Source: Bacteroidales bacterium
GTDB taxonomy: Bacteria > Bacteroidota > Bacteroidia > Bacteroidales > JAADGE01
Direction: 5' to 3'
Length of the DNA: 6,023 bases
Assembly: GCA_024762915.1 (NCBI GenBank)
Contig: JANTGL010000172.1
Location: forward strand, 1-6,023
The stretch's first letter is position 1. Every line of letters starts with the position of its first letter. This document shows positions 1 to 5,193 of this stretch, in pieces. The notes under the pieces are model-generated. The model worked only from the letters and a program-made list of their open reading frames with translations. It was not told the DNA's origin and searched no databases. The translations under genes were made by a program, and so were the position numbers.

Positions 1-64
1 TAATTTTATTTTAAAAATATTATTTCAATAATATTACATAACATAAATAAATTAGCATAAAGTC

Positions 65-94
65 TTTGATTTCTAAAATTAAAGGTTAATTTTG
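65..94 (+). promoter_or_regulatory. Bacteroidota-type promoter of rpsA
   Basis: TTTG at 65-68 and TAATTTTG at 87-94 match the -33 (TTTG) and -7 (TAnnTTTG) elements recognised by the Bacteroidota primary sigma factor, with 18 bases between them, which lies in the accepted range. Transcription would start near position 100, giving a leader of about 45 bases. The leader is A/T-rich and has no Shine-Dalgarno sequence. This is the best promoter in the window, as expected for a highly expressed ribosomal gene. The match is seen directly; the start site is inferred. Confidence 0.72.
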
Positions 95-145
95 CGGCTC
101 AAAAATAACTATATATATTGTCTAACTTATTAATTTTAAATTAAC

Positions 146-2389
146 ATGAGCGAAAAAACAAACGAAAACGAAGAAAAAAAAGTAGTAAAAACTGCAAAAG
201 AAACAACTGTATCTGAAGTAAAAAAAGAGGAAGCCGTTACTGAAGAAAAAAACGAAGTTGTTGAAGAAATTAAAACAGAAGAAAAGTCTGATTCTGAAAA
301 AAAAGAAACTAAAGTTGAAGAAGCTGTAACGAAGGAACAAAACGAAATCGTTGAAGAACCTAAACCAACAGAAATTCAAAACGCTTCGACACTTGAATTT
401 GATTGGGACTCAGCGGATGATGAAGATGAATATTCAAAAATTGAAAGAACTGAATTAAAAGATTTATATTCTAAAACGCTGTCTACAATTTCTGAAAAAG
501 AAGTTCTGGACGGAACCGTTATAGCATTATCAGATAAAGACATTGTTGTTAATATCGGTTATAAATCTGACGGTGTTATCAGTAAAAACGAATTCAGATA
601 CAATCCGGATCTTAAAGTTGGTGATTCTGTTGAAGTATACATTGAATCACAAGAAGATAAAACCGGTCAATTAGTACTTTCTCATAAAAAAGCAAGGACT
701 CTCCGTTCTTGGGAAAGAGTGAACTCGTCTCTGGAAAATGACGAAATTATTAACGGATTTATTAAATGCCGTACCAAAGGCGGAATGATTGTAGATGTAT
801 TCGGTATTGAAGCATTCCTTCCCGGATCGCAAATTGATGTTAAACCGATTAGAGACTACGATGCATTCGTCGGGAAAACAATGGAATTCAAAGTTGTTAA
901 AATCAATAAAGAATTTAAAAATGTTGTTGTTTCTCACAAAGCTCTTATTGAAGCTGAGTTGGAAGAACAAAAAGCAAAAATTATTGAACAACTTGAAAAA
1001 GGACAAGTTCTTGAAGGTACGGTTAAAAACATCACTTCTTACGGTGTATTCATTGACCTTGGAGGTGTTGACGGATTAATTCATATCACGGACTTATCTT
1101 GGGGAAGAGTAAATCATCCTGAAGAAGTTGTTGAACTGGACCAAAAGTTGAATGTTGTAATTCTTGACTTTGATGAAAGTAAAAAACGTATTGCATTAGG
1201 ATTAAAACAGTTACAAGAGCATCCTTGGGATTCTTTAGATACTGAATTGAAACCCGGGAATACAGTTAAAGGAAAAATTGTTGTAATAGCTGATTACGGT
1301 GCTTTTATGGAAATTAAACCCGGAGTAGAAGGCTTAATTCACGTGTCTGAGATGTCTTGGTCTCAACATTTAAGAACAGCACAAGATTTCTTTAAAATAG
1401 GTGATATTGTTGAAGCTCAAATCTTGACTCTTGAAAGAGAAGACAGAAAAATGTCGTTGGGTATCAAACAATTAAAACCGGATCCGTGGGAAAATATTTT
1501 AGAAAAATATCCTGAAGGTTCAAAACATACTGCTAAAGTTAAAAACTTTACGAATTTCGGTATCTTTGTTGAACTTGAAGAAGGTGTTGACGGATTAATT
1601 CACATTTCTGATTTATCATGGACTAAAAAAATTAAACATCCTGCAGAATTTACTGAAATTGATGCTGATATTGATGTTACGGTTTTGGAAATTGACAAAG
1701 AAAACAGACGATTAAGTTTAGGACACAAACAATTGGAAGAAAATCCGTGGGATGTTTTTGAAACATTATTCGGTATTGACAGCGATCATGAAGGAACAAT
1801 TGTTAAAATAGGAAATCGTGAAGCATTAATTGCAATGCCATATGGTGTTGAGGCAATTTGTCCGGTTAATCATCTTAAAAAAGAAGACGGAAGCATGCCT
1901 GCCGAAGATGAAAAAATCACAGTAAAAGTCATTGATTTTCACAAAGATGCTAAAAAAATAGTTGTTTCTCATTTAAGAACATATAAAGAAAGAAGTAAAA
2001 CAACTAAAACAAAAGCAAACTATCAAAGTGATATTGAAAAAACAACTCTCGGAGATATAAGCAGCCTTTCTGAATTAAAAGATAAACTCAGTAGTGATTC
2101 TAAAAAAACAACAAAGAAAACTACAAAAAAAGCTGAGAAACCTAAAGTTGAGAAAGTTAAAAAAGAAGAGCCGAAAACTGAAGAGGTAAAAGAAAAAAAG
2201 ACGAAAGCTGTTAAAGCGAAAGCTGATAAAGTAAACGACGAAGTTAAAGAAAAAACTAAAGCCAAAGCTAAAGAAAAGACAAAAGTTGAAGCTCAAGAAG
2301 ATATTAAAGACGAAGTTAAAGAAAAACCGAAAAAGAAAGCAAGTTCAAAAAAGAAGAAAGAAGACGAGTCTGAAACAAAGGAAGATTAA
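146..2389 (+). CDS. rpsA: 30S ribosomal protein S1 (bS1), six S1 domains with long charged tails
   Basis: bS1 binds single-stranded mRNA and helps deliver and unfold it on the 30S subunit. The 747-residue product has six OB-fold S1 domains at about 117-184, 200-267, 285-356, 368-443, 456-530 and 544-612. Domains 3-5 are canonical, with G-V/A-F followed by G-V-D/E-G-L-I-H-I/V-S/T; domains 1, 2 and 6 are diverged, as is usual in bS1. Residues 1-100 are acidic (34 Asp/Glu, 16 Lys) and end near an F85-D-W-D motif that I associate with Bacteroidota S1. Residues 651-747 are about 38% Lys and look disordered. E. coli S1 has 557 residues, so the excess lies in the tails. An in-frame TAA at 137-139 makes ATG 146 the only reasonable start. 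The gene has its own promoter and terminator, so it is probably monocistronic. Family assignment is secure; roles for the tails are inference. Confidence 0.97.
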   Translation: MSEKTNENEEKKVVKTAKETTVSEVKKEEAVTEEKNEVVEEIKTEEKSDSEKKETKVEEAVTKEQNEIVEEPKPTEIQNASTLEFDWDSADDEDEYSKIERTELKDLYSKTLSTISEKEVLDGTVIALSDKDIVVNIGYKSDGVISKNEFRYNPDLKVGDSVEVYIESQEDKTGQLVLSHKKARTLRSWERVNSSLENDEIINGFIKCRTKGGMIVDVFGIEAFLPGSQIDVKPIRDYDAFVGKTMEFKVVKINKEFKNVVVSHKALIEAELEEQKAKIIEQLEKGQVLEGTVKNITSYGVFIDLGGVDGLIHITDLSWGRVNHPEEVVELDQKLNVVILDFDESKKRIALGLKQLQEHPWDSLDTELKPGNTVKGKIVVIADYGAFMEIKPGVEGLIHVSEMSWSQHLRTAQDFFKIGDIVEAQILTLEREDRKMSLGIKQLKPDPWENILEKYPEGSKHTAKVKNFTNFGIFVELEEGVDGLIHISDLSWTKKIKHPAEFTEIDADIDVTVLEIDKENRRLSLGHKQLEENPWDVFETLFGIDSDHEGTIVKIGNREALIAMPYGVEAICPVNHLKKEDGSMPAEDEKITVKVIDFHKDAKKIVVSHLRTYKERSKTTKTKANYQSDIEKTTLGDISSLSELKDKLSSDSKKTTKKTTKKAEKPKVEKVKKEEPKTEEVKEKKTKAVKAKADKVNDEVKEKTKAKAKEKTKVEAQEDIKDEVKEKPKKKASSKKKKEDESETKED
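227..373 (+). repeat. diverged 90-bp-period duplication in the N-terminal tail of rpsA
   Basis: Residues 28-46 (227-283) and 58-76 (317-373) are two versions of one acidic unit, roughly E-E-A-V-T-x-E-x-N-E-V/I-V-E-E-x-K, spaced 30 residues apart. Many synonymous positions differ, so the duplication is old or the two units have been held similar by composition. It lies wholly in the low-complexity acidic tail ahead of the first S1 domain. Confidence 0.6.
2237..2326 (+). repeat. repeat in the lysine-rich C-terminal tail of rpsA
   Basis: The 18-base string gacgaagttaaagaaaaa, coding D-E-V-K-E-K, occurs at 2237-2254 and again at 2309-2326, in frame and 72 bases (24 residues) apart. Each copy is followed by a Lys-rich stretch (T-K-A-K-A-K and P-K-K-K-A). 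This suggests that the tail grew by short internal duplication. The rest of the tail is low-complexity Lys/Glu/Ala/Thr, so chance similarity cannot be fully excluded. Confidence 0.5.
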
Positions 2390-2404
2390 AAAAGATAAAA
2401 AAAT

Positions 2405-2439
2405 ACGAATGAAAGATTTTTATCTTTCATTCGTTTTTT
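2405..2439 (+). terminator. intrinsic terminator of rpsA
   Basis: acgaatgaaagat (2405-2417) and atctttcattcgt (2422-2434) form a perfect 13-bp stem with a 4-base T loop. The T-run 2434-2439 follows directly, and A-rich sequence precedes the left arm. It begins 16 bases after the rpsA stop codon. The stem is A/T-rich but long and perfect, and it separates rpsA from the STAS-rnz operon. The A-run on the left and T-run on the right could also pair, so some activity on the opposite strand is possible. Confidence 0.9.
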
Positions 2440-2440
2440 G

Positions 2441-2448
2441 TAATTTTA
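2441..2448 (+). promoter_or_regulatory. candidate -7 box for the STAS-rnz operon
   Basis: TAATTTTA, followed by C, lies 25 bases upstream of the STAS start codon. It matches the TAnnTTTG consensus except for the last base. The same TAATTTTAC string occurs upstream of the peptidase gene and TAATTTTGC upstream of rpsA. No TTTG is present at the -33 distance, which falls in the loop of the rpsA terminator (TTTT). This is a weak to moderate prediction, supported mainly by the recurrence and by the need for a promoter after a strong terminator. Confidence 0.45.
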
Positions 2449-2473
2449 CATTCAAATATTTTAAATTATAATC

Positions 2474-2827
2474 ATGGAAAAAAAATATGATGTAATAAAA
2501 AAAGACAATCATACCGTCATTCAAGTTTTGGCAAAAAAACTTGATACCAGCATTGCTCCTTCTTTTAAGTCAGAATTAGTAATGATTGCCGGAAACGGTG
2601 AAAAAAATATGATTATTGATTTAAGTAATACAGAATATTGCGATTCATCGGGTTTAAGTTCTATTTTAGTTGCAAACAGATTATGTAAAAATGCTAAAGG
2701 ACAATTTATTTTATCCGGATTACAAAATGCCGTTGAACGATTAATTACAATATCTCAATTGGATTCAGTTTTAGAAATTGAAGATAATTTGGAAAAAGCA
2801 GAAAATAAAATTAATGATATTAATTAA
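2474..2827 (+). CDS. STAS-domain protein, anti-sigma factor antagonist type
   Basis: This 117-residue protein is a single stand-alone STAS domain of the SpoIIAA/RsbV type. The hallmark D57-S58-S59-G60-L61 sits before the second helix, preceded by a hydrophobic strand (M46-I-I-D-L) and followed by S-S-I-L-V-A-N. In this family one serine of the D-S-S-G motif is phosphorylated by a serine kinase, and the dephosphorylated form binds that kinase or another partner. Known relatives control sigma factors or signalling complexes, but no RsbW-like kinase, PP2C phosphatase or sigma factor is in this window, so the partner is unknown. The last 15 residues are a charged tail. Its stop codon overlaps the rnz start in TAATG, so the two genes are almost certainly co-transcribed and probably translationally coupled. 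ATG 2474 is preceded only by A/T-rich sequence, as is normal here. The domain call is strong; the regulatory role is open. Confidence 0.92.
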   Translation: MEKKYDVIKKDNHTVIQVLAKKLDTSIAPSFKSELVMIAGNGEKNMIIDLSNTEYCDSSGLSSILVANRLCKNAKGQFILSGLQNAVERLITISQLDSVLEIEDNLEKAENKINDIN

Positions 2828-3753
2828 TGTCTTTTAAAATTACGATTTTAGGCAGTAGTTCTGCTTTACCTTCATTTAAAAAATTCCCGTCCGCTCATGT
2901 TATAAATATACATGAGCGTTTTTTTTTAGTCGATTGCGGTGAAGGAACACAAATCCGTATCAGGCAATTCAAAATTAAAACGTCTAAAATCAATCATATT
3001 TTTATTACACATCTGCACGGGGATCATTTTTTCGGAATTTTCGGATTAATTTCTTCTTTTAATCTTCTGGGCAGAAAAAATGACTTACATATTTATTCTC
3101 CCGGAGATTTAGAAAAAATGGTTTATACCGTCCTAAAAAAAAATGATTTAAATTTTAAATTATTCTTTCACCGATTAAGTACTGATAAAAAGGAAACAGT
3201 TTATGAAAGTAAAAGCATTAAAATAAGCTGTTTCCCTTTAAACCACAGAATTGAAACCTACGGTTATTTATTTGAAGAAAAAAAGAAAGAAAAAAATATT
3301 CGGAAAGAAGCAATTCAGAAATATAATTTGACGATAAAGGATATCATTAAAATAAAAACCGGTGATGATCTTATTTTAGAAGACGGTAAAACATTATCAA
3401 ACAAAAATTTAACGCTTCCCGAACAAAAAACCAGATCGTATGCTTATTGTTCCGATACGGCTTTTGAACCAAAAATTATTCCTTATATAAAAGGAGTAAA
3501 TCTGTTATATCACGAAGCAACTTTCACGAAAGATTTAAAAGAAACAGCACAAATTACAAAACACTCAACCGCTTCCGATGCAGCAAAAATTGCATCAAAA
3601 GCAAAAGCTGAGAAACTTATTATCGGACACTTTTCATCAAGATACAAAGATGAAACAATAATTTTATCGGAAGCAAAAACCATTTTTACTGACACTCAAA
3701 TTGCCGAAGACGGTGTAACTTTTACTATTCCGATACAACATATTAAAGAATAA
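2827..3753 (+). CDS. rnz: ribonuclease Z (tRNA 3'-processing endonuclease)
   Basis: RNase Z is a cytoplasmic metallo-beta-lactamase-fold zinc endonuclease that cuts tRNA precursors just after the discriminator base. The 308-residue length fits the short bacterial form. The N-terminal L-G-S-S-S-A-L-P loop (residues 8-15) and D36-C-G-E-G-T-Q are typical. The zinc ligands are visible: H62, H64, D66 and H67 in T-H-L-H-G-D-H, H140 in P-L-N-H-R, D210 in C-S-D-T-A and H268 in G-H-F-S-S-R-Y. H246 in K-H-S-T-A matches the conserved catalytic-region histidine. Residues about 148-200 are the insert that forms the flexible tRNA-binding arm (exosite), here very Lys-rich. All key residues are present, so the enzyme should be active. 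It starts inside the STAS stop codon (TAATG), implying coupled translation. Nine-base homopolymers lie within the frame at 2919-2927 (T) and 3135-3143 (A). No clear terminator follows the stop codon. Confidence 0.96.
   Translation: MSFKITILGSSSALPSFKKFPSAHVINIHERFFLVDCGEGTQIRIRQFKIKTSKINHIFITHLHGDHFFGIFGLISSFNLLGRKNDLHIYSPGDLEKMVYTVLKKNDLNFKLFFHRLSTDKKETVYESKSIKISCFPLNHRIETYGYLFEEKKKEKNIRKEAIQKYNLTIKDIIKIKTGDDLILEDGKTLSNKNLTLPEQKTRSYAYCSDTAFEPKIIPYIKGVNLLYHEATFTKDLKETAQITKHSTASDAAKIASKAKAEKLIIGHFSSRYKDETIILSEAKTIFTDTQIAEDGVTFTIPIQHIKE
2892..2927 (+). other. terminator-like hairpin plus T-run inside the start of rnz
   Basis: cgctcatgt (2892-2900) and acatgagcg (2910-2918) form a perfect 9-bp stem with a 9-base A/T loop, followed at once by nine T (2919-2927). 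This is the layout of an intrinsic terminator, but it sits 65 bases inside the rnz coding region. The T-run encodes part of R-F-F-L, residues conserved around this position in RNase Z, so protein constraint explains some of it. Whether it attenuates transcription is inference. Confidence 0.55.
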
Positions 3754-3757
3754 TTTA

Positions 3758-3765
3758 TAATTTTA
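3758..3765 (+). promoter_or_regulatory. candidate -7 box for the C1 peptidase gene
   Basis: TAATTTTA followed by C lies 28 bases before the peptidase start codon, just after the rnz stop. It matches TAnnTTTG except for the final base. The context TAATTTTAC-n-TTCAAATA resembles the sequence upstream of the STAS gene almost base for base. No TTTG is seen at the -33 distance. Read-through from rnz is also possible, since no terminator separates the genes. Confidence 0.42.
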
Positions 3766-3793
3766 CGTTTCAAATAATTAAAATCAATTTAAA

Positions 3794-3850
3794 ATGAAAA
3801 AGATATTATTAAGTATTGCAGTACTTGCATTAACTGCAAATGTTTTTGCT
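3794..3850 (+). other. signal peptide of the C1 peptidase
   Basis: The first 19 residues have two lysines (K2, K3), a hydrophobic core (I-L-L-S-I-A-V-L-A-L) and a V-F-A cleavage motif followed by Gln20. This is a standard Sec/SPI signal. The Q right after the cleavage site is very common in exported Bacteroidota proteins. There is no cysteine at the junction, so it is not a lipoprotein. Confidence 0.88.
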
Positions 3851-5032
3851 CAAAATAAAACAGATAATGCCGAATTCAAAGCATACGAACCCGGCTTTTA
3901 TCAAAACTTTATTTTGAAAGATGTCAGCCATGTTAATGAAAGCATGAAACCGAAAGAAGTACATAAACATTTTCAAATGGTTCAAACCGGATATGACATT
4001 CCGAACAAAGTAAATGATTACAAACGTGAATGGGCAAATCCTGTTATATCACAAGGAAATGCAGGTACATGCTGGTGCTATTCCACGATTTCTTTTTTGG
4101 AATCGGAAATTTATCGTCAAACTAAAAAGAAAGTTAAACTTTCCGAGATTTATACGGTTTATTGGGAATATGTTGAAAAAGCAAAAGAATACGTCCGAAC
4201 AAGAGGAACAAGTAATTTCTCTGAAGGTTCAGAAGGTAATGCTGCAACTCGCGGATGGAAAAAATACGGAACAATGCCCTATTCTGCTTATACCGGCTTA
4301 ATTAACGGCAGAAAATATCATTCACATGCTAAGATGTTTGAAGAAATGATGGGTTATTTAAAAGCCGTAAAAAAATCAAATGCTTGGAATGAAGATGAAG
4401 TTATTGCAACAATTAAAGCCATTATGAATTATCATATCGGAGAACCGCCGACAAGTTTTACTGTTGACGGGAAAAAATATACGCCTAAAACATATCTTAA
4501 AGATTACATAAAATTAAACCCTGATGATTATGTTGAAATTTTGTCATACAAACAAGAACCGTATTGGCAAAAAGTTGAATACAAAGTTCCGGATAACTGG
4601 TGGCACAGCAAAGAATATTATAACATTCCTTTGGAAGATTTCATGAGAGTTTTAAAAAATGCAATTAAAAACGGATACACAATGAGCATCGGCGGAGATG
4701 TTTCCGAAGCCGGTTTCTTAAGAAGCACACAAGCAGCCGTCATTCCGTCTTTTGATATTCCGTATCAATACATTGATGACAATGCCCGTCAATTCCGTTT
4801 TTCAAACAAAACGACAACTGACGATCACGGAATGCACCTTGTAGGATATACCGAAAGAAACGGAATGGATTGGTATCTTATAAAAGATTCAAGTTCGGGT
4901 TCCAGAAATAATGACCCGAATGCTCCGGAATTCGGATATTACTTTTTCAGAACTGATTTTGTAAAACTTAAAATGATGGGCTTTACCATTCATAAAGATG
5001 CCGTAAAAGATATTCTGAAAAAATTTAAATAA
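3794..5032 (+). CDS. exported C1B (bleomycin hydrolase / PepC-type) cysteine peptidase
   Basis: This 412-residue protein is a papain-fold cysteine peptidase exported by the Sec pathway and probably periplasmic or secreted. Residues 1-19 are a signal peptide. Q87 (oxyanion hole) and C93 (nucleophile) lie in I-S-Q-G-N-A-G-T-C-W-C-Y-S-T with the papain spacing of six. The catalytic histidine is H345 in D-D-H-G-M-H-L-V-G-Y. The third catalytic position, normally Asn in N-S-W-G, reads K364-D365-S-S-S-G, so Asn is replaced by Asp and Trp by Ser. The C93-H345 distance of 252 residues is far longer than in papain and fits the bleomycin hydrolase/aminopeptidase C group, which trims peptides from the N terminus. 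Classical members are cytoplasmic hexamers; the signal peptide here points to peptide scavenging outside the cytoplasm. No T9SS sorting domain or lipobox is visible. Family is clear; substrate and full activity are not. Confidence 0.9.
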   Translation: MKKILLSIAVLALTANVFAQNKTDNAEFKAYEPGFYQNFILKDVSHVNESMKPKEVHKHFQMVQTGYDIPNKVNDYKREWANPVISQGNAGTCWCYSTISFLESEIYRQTKKKVKLSEIYTVYWEYVEKAKEYVRTRGTSNFSEGSEGNAATRGWKKYGTMPYSAYTGLINGRKYHSHAKMFEEMMGYLKAVKKSNAWNEDEVIATIKAIMNYHIGEPPTSFTVDGKKYTPKTYLKDYIKLNPDDYVEILSYKQEPYWQKVEYKVPDNWWHSKEYYNIPLEDFMRVLKNAIKNGYTMSIGGDVSEAGFLRSTQAAVIPSFDIPYQYIDDNARQFRFSNKTTTDDHGMHLVGYTERNGMDWYLIKDSSSGSRNNDPNAPEFGYYFFRTDFVKLKMMGFTIHKDAVKDILKKFK

Positions 5033-5078
5033 ATTATTAAAAACCGCCGAGCATGTCTAAGAAGCAACAAATCAAGTC

Positions 5079-5099
5079 ATTCCGAACTTGTTTCGGAAT
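5079..5099. repeat. left hairpin of the palindromic element
   Basis: attccgaa (5079-5086) and ttcggaat (5092-5099) form a perfect 8-bp stem around the loop cttgt. It is preceded by agtc, giving a GTCAT head at 5076-5080, and followed by ctt. Compared with the reverse complement of the right hairpin, the loop is identical and only two base pairs differ. Confidence 0.85.
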
Positions 5100-5130
5100 C
5101 TTAATTTATTAAATATCAACCTCTTTAAAG

Positions 5131-5151
5131 ATACTGAAACAAGTTCAGTAT
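5131..5151. repeat. right hairpin of the palindromic element
   Basis: atactgaa (5131-5138) and ttcagtat (5144-5151) form a perfect 8-bp stem around acaag, the reverse complement of the left loop. Read on the minus strand it has the same GTCAT head (complement of 5150-5154) and ctt tail as the left unit, so the two are inverted copies of one unit. Confidence 0.85.
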
Positions 5152-5193
5152 GACAAGATATTACTTTTTAGACAGGCTTTTCTTTTTAAAAAA

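Larger units (their letters stand above)
5051..5177. repeat. 127-bp nested palindromic element (two inverted hairpin units)
   Basis: The sequence folds back on itself over its whole length. The outer arms 5051-5069 and 5159-5177 are inverted and match at 15 of 19 positions. The inner arms 5072-5102 and 5128-5158 match at 25 of 31, with about 25 bases between them and two unpaired bases (5070-5071) on the left. Each inner arm is itself a hairpin with a GTCAT head. This is the architecture of paired REP/BIME-like or MITE-like elements. It fills most of the gap between the peptidase stop and the glycosyltransferase start. A T-rich tract (5178-5187) follows the right arm, so the structure may also end peptidase transcription. 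No clear target-site duplication is seen. Copy number elsewhere cannot be judged from one window. Confidence 0.8.

Noticed and set aside
122..379. Minus-strand open frame of 85 codons over the rpsA start
   Set aside because: It is the complement of the A-rich acidic tail of rpsA, so it reads as runs of Phe, Ser and Tyr, and it covers the rpsA promoter region. No family resemblance.
671..1079. Open frames on both strands inside the middle of rpsA (671-1006 minus, 795-1079 plus)
   Set aside because: Both overlap the conserved S1 domains in another frame and have no recognisable domain or start context.
2096..2386. C-terminal tail of rpsA as a fused separate histone-like domain
   Set aside because: It is low-complexity, has no fold-defining pattern and grades smoothly from the linker after S1 domain 6. 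A disordered tail is the simpler reading.
2023..2471. Open frames over the lysine-rich tail of rpsA on both strands, including one running through the terminator to 2471
   Set aside because: They are artefacts of the low-complexity A-rich sequence, which has few stops in several frames. Their products are compositionally extreme and unlike any family.
3510..3695. Minus-strand open frame of 61 codons inside rnz
   Set aside because: It lies opposite conserved RNase Z residues (H229, H246, H268) and has no supporting signal.
4014..4301. Plus-strand open frame of 95 codons inside the peptidase gene
   Set aside because: It is a shifted reading of the catalytic Cys region of the peptidase, with no domain and no start signal.
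5161..5170. TACTTTTT as a -7 box for the glycosyltransferase gene
   Set aside because: It lacks the final G, has no TTTG at the right distance and lies in the right arm of the palindrome, so similarity is probably due to A/T-richness.
5033..5193. Possible small gene or riboswitch between the peptidase and glycosyltransferase genes
   Set aside because: No open frame with a usable start is present, and the structure is explained by the inverted repeat. It does not match a riboswitch class that I know.
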